A stretch of DNA of 51,490 nucleotides from positions 1,081,466 to 1,132,955 of the forward strand of contig NW_019091395.1 in the NCBI RefSeq assembly GCF_001949145.1. Reading direction: 5' to 3'. A program made the translations under genes and the position numbers. Positions 22,284-34,267 of this stretch are shown in pieces. The stretch's first letter is position 1. The number at the start of each line of letters is the position of its first letter. The notes beneath the pieces are model-generated. The model saw only the letters and a list, made by a program, of their open reading frames with translations. It was not told the DNA's origin and ran no database searches. The stretch is from Acanthaster planci (lineage: Eukaryota; Echinodermata; Asteroidea; Valvatida; Acanthasteridae).

Positions 22284-23096
22284 GTGCAACGAAAACCAAC
22301 CGTAATGCTTTTCGTGATTTTTATGCTATGGCACACGTGCAGTTATTGTGTCGCCCAGGGAGAAGCCAAAGAAGTTTCAAGTTGCTATGTTGCGTGGCTC
22401 CAAGGCCTGGCAGGAACAACCACCGTCCCAGGCATCCCTGGAAATCTTGGGGGTCAAGGACCTATTGACCCCAAGGGCAATCCCAGCACAGGCTTGCCTG
22501 GACCCCAGGAGAAAACTGGCGACAAAGGACAGAAGGTAGACCAAGGCCAGCCAGGGAGACAGGGACTGCTGGGGAAGCTACGATTTGCGGCTCAGAAGGG
22601 AGGTATCAGTGAAGGGCAGAAAGATGACCAATGGAAGCCATGAGTTAAGTGACGACCTGATGAAAATGGGCACAAGAGTCAGCCGAGAAATGCTATCCCA
22701 GTTTCACCAACACTGCCCTGTACTAATCGCATTTAGCGCCTACAGCACATCCAGTGTCGCAGGGAGCTGTCACGATGTCATCATCTTTGACAACACTATC
22801 AAGACGAATCTTGGGGATGGGTAAAGTTCGCAATCGGGCTTGTTCATTTGTTCGGTACCCAGAGCCTACTTCTTCACCGTCAACACGGCCTCTTGTACAG
22901 CATGTAAAGAACGGGCATCCCATCTTTTCGATATATGATAATCGTGAATTATCACCAACAGGCCAGTAATTCAGCCATCATTGTGTTGGCCAAGACATAC
23001 AAAGTTTGGCTTCGGTTTGGTAGCGATGGAAAATGTATTTACGGCAGTTCCCATAAATATGCTTATTTCTCTGGATTTCTGACGTACCCAGTGTAA
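22284..23096 (+). pseudogene. C1q/collagen gene copy 3, pseudogene (second exon only)
   Basis: It begins at the same acceptor as the other copies (..aaacacacag at 22283; upstream 'cattagggtgattgacgt' also matches copy 2 near 18219) and ends at TAA 23094-23096 after 'YFSGFL'-like codons. The signal peptide and first collagen part are open to TGA at 22641-22643. After that come another stop, a frame change before 'IAFSAYSTSS', a TAA at about 22822 inside the head, and a deletion near 22880. Two of the three N-terminal Cys and several collagen Gly are lost. No first exon or promoter block was found upstream. Inference: a non-functional duplicate, closest to copy 2 by shared upstream sequence and the 'NGHxIFSI' stretch. 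Confidence 0.88.
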
Positions 23097-23551
23097 CACG
23101 CTCAATGAATCTAACTCAATCAAACTACGTTATGTTTGGCAAGCTGAGCAGGAAGGATCCCTCTCAACCGTTTATATGCAAGGGTTAAAAGCTGCCATTT
23201 AGAATCTGTAGCCTTCATATTTGTGTGTTTACGAAAGGATTAGGCTGACCCTTCACATATTCCCCACAGAATCACATTTGTACAACAACAATTTTTTTAG
23301 AATGATTATGAAATTTTGCCTTAATTCGCTATCATGTAGTTTCCTTAGAGGATTGGATGCAGTATCTGTGCGGCAATGTGACTTCCGTGAGGCAAACCTC
23401 ACCCGTATCACCTCTGTTTTAAAACAAAGTTATTATAAATCGGTTTGACCACTTCATACATGCAAAGTACATTTTATTTTGATCATGGCAGAGAATCGAC
23501 AATGATTCCCATCCAGTGTGCTGTTTTATAATACATTCTGTCCATGTGGCA

Positions 23552-23557
23552 TTTATT
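23552..23557 (-). promoter_or_regulatory. Possible polyadenylation signal of patatin gene A
   Basis: tttatt on the plus strand, that is AATAAA on the minus strand, about 130 nt after the gene A stop codon (23689-23691). Confidence 0.4.
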
Positions 23558-23688
23558 TACAAGAGTCCCACAAATTGGTCCCTTACTCGCCAGAGATTTA
23601 TAAACAACACAACAGCCAGAGTCAAAGCTGAGATATGGAGAAACTGCAATGTGTTATTGCTTTCCCATTAAACTGCTTTTTGGCAGTT

Positions 23689-26600
23689 TTATCTAAGGTC
23701 GTCCACAGAATGAATGGCCGCGTACTGATCCCGACGTGGACCAAGACCCTTCGGATTGTCTTCGTAACAGTGATAAAACTTCAAGAACCGCGTTGCATCT
23801 TCATATCCGTCTGCAAAGTAAGCCTCTAGGTGGCCCTTGGGAGGTGGGTACAGTCCGTTCCCCGTGCGGAACATCTCCAACGCACTGATGTCGAAGCGCT
23901 GGCCCGTTGTGTCCACCCAGCCACAGGCGATTTTATCTCGCATGGTCGCGCGGGACTTGGGATCTGGCGAGATCCGGATAAGCTGATTTGCTGGCCGGAA
24001 GCTGAAATCAACATTGACAGGAAGGTTGCTGGTCCTGGATAAAGTTGCATCGGCCAGGAACTGTCGAAATTAGGCATAATACATTTTGAAATTCGTGCAT
24101 TTTGTAGTTCAAAATTGTTTATCATCGTTATTATCAGCATGTTGTGAAGTGCAGCTGTTGTGCCCTGACAGTTACAACTTTAAATGCTCTTTGTGACATT
24201 TCGCTATTACAGTATTTCTTCGTGCTTGTGTGTTAATATAGCGACGCGAAAACAGCAAAAAGATACGGTAATTCAACGCACATTAACTACACTCTAAGAG
24301 TAACTCTTGTGACTCTCAGTTATCCATTTCGTAATATGAACTGCGCTACGCGGCTTGTTCGACCATGCAAAATTACTACTCCTTCTTCTTTAAAGACCTC
24401 TGCTGGCTTACATAGCACAGCCTGTTCTTCTCCCTAAGTAATACATTGTCTTAATTACTTAACTGGCTTCGGCCGGCAAGTGCATACGCATCTATCGGCA
24501 ATAGATATAACATGTAGCTTGGACGCCTTCCCTTAGGTGAAGATAATTTTTCTGCCGTGAATGCGTTATTTTAGGCTCGTTTGTTTCATACTGATCTGGA
24601 TCTCGGTCAGTGATCCCAAAGCTGGTTCGCGCTATCCATTATGCGGCTTCTTGTGTCAGAGAACCAGTGTTGGACCACTGATAGGGATTCGTATCCGCGT
24701 CCAACAAACAGGCCCTTGGACTTACTAACAGCGCATTCAGATCATGGAGTGCACAACCGCAGTTGGAATACCAAACTGGGTCTCTGTTCCAAAGTGACTG
24801 TTTACCAGTCTACAGTGATGTATCCAGTTTTGATATTAATTCCTTATGCTCGAAGGCTCAATGACTAAAGAGAAAATAAATTTGTTAATCGGATTGATAC
24901 AAGGGTTTTTAGCTTCTATTTTATGGGGTAAATTGCTCTCTGTTGAAAAATGCTGTACTTACTCGGCCATCATATTGCGGTGGATTCCAACTTGGAAACC
25001 ATGGAATGTAGATACAACCAAGTAACACCTAAAAACAAGACACACGTTTGAAAATGAGGCTAACCTTTAACTGAGATGGAGTGAGAGAAACTAGATCTTT
25101 TTCCCATTCAACATCGTAATCAGCGAATTGATTTTTCAGCACGTTTTTTTGTTTTTTGGGGTTTTTTTTGGCGATTGGCTACATGCATTCTGACGCTGCA
25201 GAGCCAAGACGTGCGCGCGCATTTTTCCGAACTTGGAGCTCATTTTTTTGCAAAGTCCCTAAAGCATACTGGTAACTTAAATGAAATACTAATACTAACA
25301 AAATAATCAAAGTATGTCCTCATTAAAAAAAGGCTTCCTGTGCCATTCAGTGTTCGTTCTATACAAACTTCAAATCGAAGGGTTTGAATCATACTTTGGT
25401 CAGTTACGTTCGATGTTATCAGTTAGTTCACCCTGATTGTTTAATAAAGAGTGATGAATTTACCATTAACGGTGGTTAATACTTCGATTGACTTTTATAC
25501 CTCGATCAATTCTTCTCGACTTCTGTAGCTAGCGATTTCAACCTCGTCCCCAATCTTCCAGCACCTGTCTCCAATTTCAAACTGCTTGGGTCCTCTAGCG
25601 CGTACGCTTGAACTTGTTCCCTGGTCCACGTCGTGTACGCTAACTGGATCATACTTATCAATCATGCTGAGCGCTGTCGCCCTGACATGTAGTCGGTTCG
25701 TGGCCTGTCGCAGAACGAGAAGATTCCATATCGATAATGGAAATTATGGTGTTTCAGGTCAGCGGCGAGCATCCAATGACAAATCCTGGGTGCAACACAG
25801 CACCAAAAAATTGCTTGTATGGTCAATACAGAACGTGTCTATAGGATAGTTTAATGCTTATGAAGAAATGGTGGTAGAAATAAAAATTCTTTTCTGAGGT
25901 GGCCCCTCCGTATGAAGTGAGAAACATCGATGCTGAGGACTCACAAAATTGCAAGAAATGTTGGTTCAAATATTATTGTGCAAAATGTTGTAGACATTGC
26001 GCGTCTAGGGATTTTCGTTGCTAGGTTACACAACGCACTCTTTTGTAAAATGATAAGAAAAGAATTTTATGATAAAAGAACTGATTTATAATAATGCCTT
26101 GTCGGCCCAAAACACATGACCACCATTGGGGAATTAAGTATTGCTAATGCTCCGGTACCTTTTCGTGAGCATCACTTGGTAAGTTTTCATTCAGCAATGA
26201 GCGGAGACGGTCGATAAAATCAAACCCCGGAGTGAGTGCGCCAAACGGAAGTGGTGCCACCTCGTCCACGATGTCGTACAAGGCATACAGATATTTCTGG
26301 AAGTAGATAAATTGTAAAGAACGGTCATATGAATTTTGAGTTGTATTTGCACTTTTCTGTGACTTACAAAAACGAAGCCCGTGGCATAACTAGGGAAGTT
26401 CAATTTCAAAGGAGTTATGCGTTCCGCAATGCCAAAAGAGTGTACCGTGATACATTTTGCTGGCACGGTCACCAAAATTGCCAACGTAAACAACGCCCGT
26501 ACGGTCGTCTTAATTGGGCACAGTGGCGTGTCCAGCTTTTGGTGTCAGGGGCGGGGCGGGGGGGGGGGNNNNNNNNNNNNNNNNNNNNNNNNNNNNNNNN

Positions 26601-28288
26601 NNNNNNNNNNNNNNNNNNNNNNNNNNNNNNNNNNNNNNNNNNNNNNNNNNNNNNNNNNNNNNNNNNNNNNNNNNNNNNNNNNNNNNNNNNNNNNNNNNNN
26701 NNNNNNNNNNNNNNNNNNNNNNNNNNNNNNNNNNNNNNNNNNNNNNNNNNNNNNNNNNNNNNNNNNNNNNNNNNNNNNNNNNNNNNNNNNNNNNNNNNNN
26801 NNNNNNNNNNNNNNNNNNNNNNNNNNNNNNNNNNNNNNNNNNNNNNNNNNNNNNNNNNNNNNNNNNNNNNNNNNNNNNNNNNNNNNNNNNNNNNNNNNNN
26901 NNNNNNNNNNNNNNNNNNNNNNNNNNNNNNNNNNNNNNNNNNNNNNNNNNNNNNNNNNNNNNNNNNNNNNNNNNNNNNNNNNNNNNNNNNNNNNNNNNNN
27001 NNNNNNNNNNNNNNNNNNNNNNNNNNNNNNNNNNNNNNNNNNNNNNNNNNNNNNNNNNNNNNNNNNNNNNNNNNNNNNNNNNNNNNNNNNNNNNNNNNNN
27101 NNNNNNNNNNNNNNNNNNNNNNNNNNNNNNNNNNNNNNNNNNNNNNNNNNNNNNNNNNNNNNNNNNNNNNNNNNNNNNNNNNNNNNNNNNNNNNNNNNNN
27201 NNNNNNNNNNNNNNNNNNNNNNNNNNNNNNNNNNNNNNNNNNNNNNNNNNNNNNNNNNNNNNNNNNNNNNNNNNNNNNNNNNNNNNNNNNNNNNNNNNNN
27301 NNNNNNNNNNNNNNNNNNNNNNNTCCAGCTTTTGGTGTCGGGGGCGGGGGGGGGGGGGTCAAATTCAAAAGCAAATGCACTTTCGGGCTCATTCAACATG
27401 TAAATAGGGGAGAAACATATAGGCAATTCGTTTGATATTTAACATAACGATTAGTTTCTTTCCTTCTTACCTATGAAGAATTCTCAGTTGAATTTTTTTT
27501 TTTAAATCAGTCGGGGGTAAGTTGCCCCCCCCCTTTGAATACGCCTCTGGTTAGGCATCGATTTTCATTATAAAGTACAGATCAACACGATGAGAATGTC
27601 AAAGTTTTGTTTAAAATCAGTTGCCTAAAATTAGTTATGTCCTTAGCTCCGTATTCTGCTCGGATGAACTCCCCGTAACGACTACAGGCCAGATTTCATG
27701 GCATTTATGCAACAGCGCTCCCTGCATGTGTTCAGAAAGCATCTCCTGTTTCATATGTTGAACTAAATGTCAAAGAGTTTTCGTGCACTGAACAATATCA
27801 AGTTGCACGTAACGTCTGCTTTAGAAAACCTTTTTGCATGGATAGTTTTAAATGCATATGAAACTAATGATTATTGGCGATATATTAGCATGGTTGGCAG
27901 ATCATTGAAATTGGGCTTTGATTTTGATATTTGGGATTTTGAGAGACGCCGATTTTTATTGTGATGAAATCGACAGTTCCCAAATAAGGGTATACTATAC
28001 ACAGAGGCATTTACTTGCATCACACGGAAGAAATGTCCCCACATTTCAATGCGATCAAACTATACATACAATGACATAGCATGCACGTACAGCTAAATTC
28101 GCAGGGGTCGTTGCCATGACACCGGCTACCAGTGCATTGGATGATATTCCCCCGAAGTGTTCTGCATGGCGTAGCACGACGGCGCCGTGATCCAGGAGAC
28201 ACTGCCCCACGCCAACATTGCGGATGCCGAAGAAAGAGCTGCCAGCCAGGGCGAGGTCAAAGGGCGGGGTCAAGTGCTCTCCCATGAC
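23689..28288 (-). CDS. Patatin-like phospholipase (PNPLA-type) gene A, altered active site
   Basis: Five minus-strand core exons, all with phase-0 borders: 28288-28091, 26296-26159, 25704-25501, 25028-24963 and 24060-23689 (stop 23691-23689). From the ATG at 28285 the product is 324 aa. Exon order and sequence match gene B; gene B's exon 2 is two exons here. PNPLA enzymes hydrolyse acyl esters of lipids with a Ser-Asp dyad in GxSxG and DG[GA]. Here the nucleophile elbow reads G-I-S-S-N (Ser48 kept, last Gly lost) and the Asp motif reads A-D-A-T (Asp205 kept, Gly lost); the oxyanion loop is AGSSFFG. Catalysis may be weakened, changed or absent. The fold is otherwise intact: 'LTPGFDFIDRLRSLL', 'NRLHV', 'SREELIE' and 'IYIPWFPSWNPP' all have gene B counterparts. 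The first core exon follows a strong acceptor (cttccttggcag before GTC ATG), so at least one more exon lies upstream. Not obviously a pseudogene: no stops, clean splice sites. Confidence 0.85.
24061..24962 (-). other. Intron 4 of patatin gene A
   Basis: Between gtaagt at 24962-24957 and the acceptor at 24063-24061 (minus strand). No gene, RNA or repeat recognised. Confidence 0.6.
26521..27549. mobile_element. hAT-like non-autonomous element, interrupted by a gap
   Basis: Left end CAGTGGCGTGTCCAGC; right end in reverse CAGAGGCGTATTC, a typical hAT-type CAGNGGCG end. Flanking 8-mers attgggca (26513-26520) and gttaggca (27550-27557) agree at 6 of 8 positions, fitting a drifted 8-bp target duplication. 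It contains G-runs and the stretch caaattcaaaagcaaatgca, which recurs inverted at 39741-39865. It lies in the intron between the first two core exons of patatin gene A. Confidence 0.65.
26569..27323. other. Assembly gap (755 N)
   Basis: A run of N beginning after a poly-G tract. Sequence directly after the gap (tccagcttttggtgtc, then a G-run) repeats the sequence directly before it, so the gap may be spurious. Frames crossing it are meaningless. Confidence 0.95.
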
Positions 28289-29927
28289 CTGCCAAGGAAG
28301 AAAGCAAGACCAGTTATTTGCGTGGCTCGGATTCTTAAAGTGAAGGCTCATTGACATGAATTCCACACGCTGCAGCCGTTCCTCTGTAATGTATGGGGAA
28401 AGTGAGACCTTTTTTGTTTCAAATTGTAGCCTACGTTTTTTTCATCTAGTCAGTTACAAGCTTTTCCTGACAAATCAGGGCACTGGACTGCTGTGATATA
28501 CTCTTACATATATTTAACAAATCAGCAATTGAGCAAACAATATCCTTTTCAATTAATCGAGCGGCTTTACGTAATGTATGCTCATTGATAAGACGGGATG
28601 CAAGATACATAAAATTGCTTAACGTGATTATTGTACTTACGCTATCGAATGTTGGGCGAACAAACCAAAAAGGTCTGGTTTGTACGCCCGATAAAAAGGT
28701 ATGACAGGGTGAAACGCAAAACAACACAAACCAAAACAGCAAAAACACGGAGAAATGTGGACAGAAAGAAAAAAGAACGGGGAGATTCCATTCATTGCCT
28801 TTCATGAGAATATTACAGACATTTTTTCTCGTCTTCAATCCCAATCTCGGGTCGATCCTACAATAGCCAGACACATTTAATGTCTCTGCCAAATCACAGA
28901 AAAAGATATGTCAGACCTAAGTATTGAAAAAGAGAGCGATATTGTAACTATTTGACTCCCCTTAGTTGTTTCTCCTACTTTTGGAAATACTATCGAATTG
29001 CATCCTAATGAATGCCTATTGCATTTGGACGTTAGTTTTGGAACATCTGCCACTCCTCATGACTTGACCCGACACTGAACCATGTAGGCTAAACATCTAG
29101 TTACGGCATGGTAGGGGCAAACTCTATAGCTCTATGCAAATCACTAGAATTTGAAACACTTCAAAGGTTAAGAGAGTAAGGAATAACAGTCTTCAAGTGT
29201 AACATATGCACATATCTATATAGCCCTCAACAGTTCAAACAAAGTTTACTTGACTGCAAAACCCTATGTGACGGGCTTACCGCTGCACTCTAATCTTGTC
29301 AGGGACTACAATACCACCAGTCGCACAGTTTGTATCGATTTCGTCTCAAGGAAGACGCCGTCTGCGTGTGGTCGCCAGTCCGCCAGTGCACAGCTATGAT
29401 CACAGAGGGGCCGTCGGGGACCTAATTCAAGCCATTCAGATCGATTTCCAATTCAAAAGTTGTAACTAGGATTAACTCTTAAGCAAACCTCGGGCTCCTG
29501 TGCATTATTTACATGAAGGCTATTCTCATACTATGCTCAGTAGTTCCCACATGCTTAACAGTTTTTGCGCACATTAATGATTCAAATGACGCTGTTTGCG
29601 ACACCGCTCTTTGCGATACAAGTAATTAGTCACAAGAACAGATACCTTGGTTCCAAATTTTGATGGAATAAAATAAGACTTTATGGATATTATATTTTTG
29701 TGTCTCGAAATATCCCATTCCAAAACCTTGCATGATTATCCATTGGAACGTACGTCATCAGTAATTTTCAATCTGACATTTTTTTTTAACTCCAAGCATC
29801 ACAGACCGGAAAAATCGCTGATGGGTCGAAAAGGGTCTTTGGGATGCCAAATATTCCCGTCAATTTGCTTCAGTAATAACTAATAGTGGGATGTGCCACA
29901 GATATCACTTCTGCAGTTTGCACGTAC
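28289..29927 (-). other. Putative 5' intron of patatin gene A
   Basis: It would run from gtacgtg at 29927 to the acceptor at 28291-28289. It includes a 148-codon minus frame (28892-28446) with no recognisable domain, and a 13-bp imperfect inverted repeat near 28654-28687 (gggcgaacaaacc and ggtttgtacgccc). No gene claimed. Confidence 0.4.
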
Positions 29928-30143
29928 CTGATCAGTGATATACTCCTTTACGAATATGTTGTGGGTTTCTTCTCCCGCTTCCTTTGGTTTTTGTAGATGA
30001 CCACAACCACTGTACTTTGCTTTGATATCGAATGGCGTGTCTTTTGTACAGAATATCTGCTCCTCGAATGAGCTCCTGTTGACTTTGAAACAAAATCCCT
30101 CACCAGGTCTTTGCACTCTACTCTCTTGGGCTACACTGAACAT
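29928..30143 (-). CDS. Possible N-terminal exon of patatin gene A
   Basis: An open minus frame from ATG 30143 to a good phase-0 donor (CAG/gtacgtg at 29928/29927). Splicing to the gene A acceptor at 28288 would keep frame and add 72 residues before the patatin domain (..ITDQ-VMGEHL..). The exon has three spaced Cys ('EGFCFKV', 'QIFCTK', 'YSGCGHL') and looks protein-like rather than random. It may begin further upstream: acceptors at 30154 (..atcag) and 30171 (..taaag) keep the same frame, and a candidate exon with a phase-2 donor near 30258 (open from 30406) could join to the latter. I do not recognise the domain. It could instead be a separate gene or untranslated exon. Confidence 0.35.
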
Positions 30144-30406
30144 CCACGGTGTGCCTGATAGCTTACGATTCCTTTACAATCTATTTCACGCAATGCCTGT
30201 CAACAAAACTGGGTAAACACCGGCAGTCCACGGGACAAAGGTCCCCACCTGCAGCACACTGATTTACGATCCCTGTATCTCCCTGCGTGGATTAAGTCAA
30301 TAGCAACGGTAAACGATCTGCGAAAGACGGGGCCTAGAAGCCAGGCAGGGTACGCGGCCAATAAATTGTGGTCGATATTTTCTGCTGTGCCCAAGTCTGT
30401 GAACAA

Positions 30407-33400
30407 AAATTCACGTCGTAGTTTGTGACAGGTTTGCGTTGCTATACGTCGACCTGTTTTATCAAAGAATATTTCTCACCTATATTTGTTTTTCAACAGT
30501 TATTTTCTTGTTAAATGTCATAAATTGAATAGTAGCTGGTCCCTTATCTCATCTAAGCCACTCACGGGCTTCCAGTGTTATGTTGCGAAACGTCCGGACT
30601 GTCTCTCTTGTGGCGGGTATTGAAATACGATCGGTGTCAAGCTCCTATCAAGCAGACGACTATTTCAGGGATTTGGGTAGGCCTACTGAAATGAAACAGA
30701 CGTCTGATGGTATACTGATATCATTCACTCAGAGCCGCTCCATGTACTGTACTGTACCTTGGCTGGCGCCCTCATTTACAAACACGTGCGTACGCGTCAA
30801 TCCGAAAAGTACGTTATGTCGATAAAGGATATTTTAATGTTGAACCCATTTTTGGAGCTTTTTGGACTCGGATTCGACCCAAAATACGTTGCAGAAAACA
30901 AGACTAGAAAAACGAAGTAATCTTGAAGATAGGCTCAACATGCAAGTGTCAGTTAGGGTGGCCTTTTTAGTCGATTGCCAGTTATATTTGACAGATTTTT
31001 CAACAAAAATTTCAAAGTTCGGTGGAATGATTTTTAGCAGATTTCTAGAAGAGCCAGTAAATTTTAACAGAAAAAATAGAGCACGAACAAACTATATAGG
31101 GAAACTGACTGGAAATGTAGCACGTTTATTTGGAACAAACTGTTTTCTAAACAAGCCATTGGTTTACAAATCCTTACTTGATGGGACAGACTGGCCAGTT
31201 CATGCACTGAGGGAGTTCCCTAGGATTGTGACGTAACACTACAGACTACGCGTACGGTATGTTATTTTCTAAATTTTGTGTGAGTTTGACTTAATTATAC
31301 TCTGTTTGGTGCTTTACATTAGGCAATTTTACAACATTTGCATTTGAGGTTGAATTTGATTTTTTTGTTGAGTCTAGCAGAAATTGCATCCAGCAGAATA
31401 TAGTGCATTACCCTGAAGGCAGTCTCAAGTCGGTGATACAAGCCAATGACTCTTGAAAATATTTTTTTTTAAGATTACCTGTTGAATAAATCTTCCAAAG
31501 TTAATTTCTTGATCCTCAAGAGAAGGTGCAACTTTGGCCGTCCTCTGTTATTTTCGTCAGGTGGAAGCGGGCCTTGGTGCAAACACTGTCAAACGCATAG
31601 CTCGTAGGGTTGCCCCTGAGGCTCACAAGACACAGCGTGCCCCCCCCCAAAAAAAAACACGACAAAACAAACCCAAGTTGTTGGTGTTCCCTAGATCGTC
31701 ACAGCTTCATGAAATTAAAATTGCAAATAAATAATGAAATCAAAGATTAAAACCATTTGTGAAACTAGTAATTGCAACAAGTGACTGAAGTATAACTCTG
31801 TCTGAAGTACCCAAGTTCATGACTTACAACTTACGAGGCTACATGTACTCCACTGCATCCATTGTTAAGGTAAGTCGGGGGGAAGGAAGGGTGCATATTC
31901 CACCAAATATATGTATTTCTGCGCACGAGCTCATCAATCTATTGTGATCCCACGGGGTTTTTACAATAAGACATGCCATAAGTAGGAGGGCTCACAAAAT
32001 TATTTCTATAAATCCTGAATTTTTTTTCTTTTACAAAAAGCCCCAAATTGCAGTCCTATTTTTAATAGAGGCGGGCGGCTACATTGAGAAATGAGCACTC
32101 AGTTTTGCTGCTATTTTGGGGGTATCTTTGGGGAAAGGCGAATAAAACATTTTTCGTGGCTAACCCCATAAAATTCAGTGAAAAAGGGAGGCCAACCTCT
32201 TCACGACAGTCAACAGGCGGCGCTATTTCTGTTTTCCACAGGCGTAGTTGGTGTAGTGCAACCCGTCGAACGGTTTGCGCGTGATATGCGTACAACGGCC
32301 TGTGCGCCTATAAACTGTTTCATTTAAAGCTACAATCTCCAGTGCTTCTATTATCTCTAAGGATTATTGAAGCACTCGTTTAATTTTCAATGTGTTCACC
32401 AGCTCTTTGTTTCATGGAGATTCTAGAAAAGAATTCCCATTTTGGCTTCTCGATCTTGCTGTGAATCCTGCTCGCGAACACGCTTATTATGCATTCGCTG
32501 CGCCGTGACCTCCTCAAATTAATAGTTGAATGCAGTTTTGCGGAGGGGGGTGGCGCTTTGGGGTCCTCATTTTCCGGAAGGGCTGTGAATTCATCACGCT
32601 GACAAAGGCGAACTATTACCTGTTTTTTGTTTTGTTTTGTTTTGTTTTGTTCTTTTTTGTTTGTTTTTTGGGTTTTTTTTGTTTGTTTTTTTTTCTTTTC
32701 TAATTTCTGAGCGGGGGAGGCGAGCCCACTCAGAGATTCATCCAGCAACAAAGACTGGAATTAATCTAGCGCACCAAATTCCATGTGACAACAGAAATCT
32801 GGAAAGAAGACGGCCTATAAATGGCAGTGTTGGTCATACATCGTGTTTCTAAAGTTTCATTTGAAAAACCATTACGGATGCAAGAACCCTGAAAAAAAGT
32901 TATGTACACTTTTTATCATAAAAGGTGTATAAATTCTATACGAAGACTTTTACCCCCACAGTATATGCCCACAAGGAGACCAAAAAGATAAAATACCAAG
33001 CTCACTTTTGGGTGTACACTTAGGAGGCTTGTCTGAACACGTGAAGTATGACTGGCAAAATATTCAGTCGACCGATCCACTCTGCAGCTGATATCCTTCC
33101 GCGCAGTGAAACGCCACCTTGTCACCAGTGAGATAGAAGCGTTTTCTGGCTTGACGGATAGTTCTTTAGAGACGTTGGCGGGAAATCAGCCAGCAACTTT
33201 GAAAAAACAACAACAACAGTAAAAGGAAAACAGACATGGCTGGTAGGGGTTCTGTCCCCCCCCAAAAAAAAATTGAGCAAAGTGCATCCAGAGTCACTTA
33301 ATATCTGACTAGCACGTCACCGTACGAAGAATCACGCAGTATTTTGTATTATACCAATTCCATACTAGCCAATGAACTATTTACTGCCCTGTTATGAAAA

Positions 33401-34267
33401 TTGCCAGTCTAGATCTATCCTTTGTAAACCGAGTCCATGGAGGAATAAGCCCTGTTGCCCAGTGAGGCTCAAATTGGCTAACCTGTCGTTCTTTGTTGTG
33501 CAAGTTGTGGGTAAGCCCGATGGATAGCTAAGCTGCAAGTAGTAAATTAAGGACGAGGATGGTTATTCTTTATTCATTTATTGACCTTAGTGAAGAAAGT
33601 CTTCCGTGAAGAAGAATTGTGTAAATTTACATATATTGTCCTTCAGGATGCAGTCCTTTCCCATACTACTATGAATGTAGTTTTGCGAACTCCTATAGCC
33701 TACCATTTAACTCATATTTGGTATGAAAATAAACCTGAAACCTCAACCTGAAGCTTCGCTAACAAGTAGCCTACTGAGCGTTTGAGGAGTAACCCACGCG
33801 CGCTTTTCCTGCGTCATACTACACTATGGTGAGCTCTAGACGTAAGCGTCCTGTGCAAATGCCATGTAATTCATGCCACAAATTAGTTGGAGGCAACATG
33901 CCTGCGTGACTTTTGTCTATCAATTTGGTTGGCCGGACATCAATGGATGGGGTTTGGCTCTGTGTTAAATTCGGCAAGAGGACTTCTGCCAACAGTAGAA
34001 CGTGCGTTCAACACGGTACGCTTTCTCATCCTTACAGAAAGTCACGTTGAAATCACATGTTGCTGTGTTATTGGCTGGATCAGAAGCAATTTATGTGAAA
34101 GTGTGCATCCGAGTCCGAAAAAGGAGCAGGGACCTGACCTAGACGTCAGGTTAAGAATTGGCGGGACTCCCGAGTTGTCCATCGCTGTTAGCAGGCTCCA
34201 ATTTAAGCATTCAAATTCGTTACGCGTACCCAGCGTGCTCCGCGTCAAACGCGCCATTGAGCTCCAT
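30407..34267. other. Intergenic, no gene recognised
   Basis: Several short frames (longest 124 codons at 30862-31236 and about 136 codons at 33887-34297) have no known domain, splice signals or composition bias that would support coding. A TTTTG-rich simple stretch lies at 32621-32700; A/C-rich homopolymer pairs occur near 31641 and 33258. Confidence 0.45.
32621..32700. repeat. T/G-rich simple repeat (ttttg)n
   Basis: Irregular runs of ttttg and longer T tracts over about 80 bp. Low complexity; on the minus strand it resembles a decayed A-rich retroposon tail, but no attached element is recognisable. Confidence 0.7.

Noticed and set aside
26329-27435. Long frames across the N run
   Set aside because: They exist only because N codons are read as open; no real sequence supports them.
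28446-28892. 148-codon minus-strand frame
   Set aside because: No recognisable domain, lies inside a likely intron of patatin gene A, and has a composition like translated non-coding DNA.
30862-31236. 124-codon plus-strand frame
   Set aside because: No motif recognised and no flanking gene structure; not enough to call a gene.
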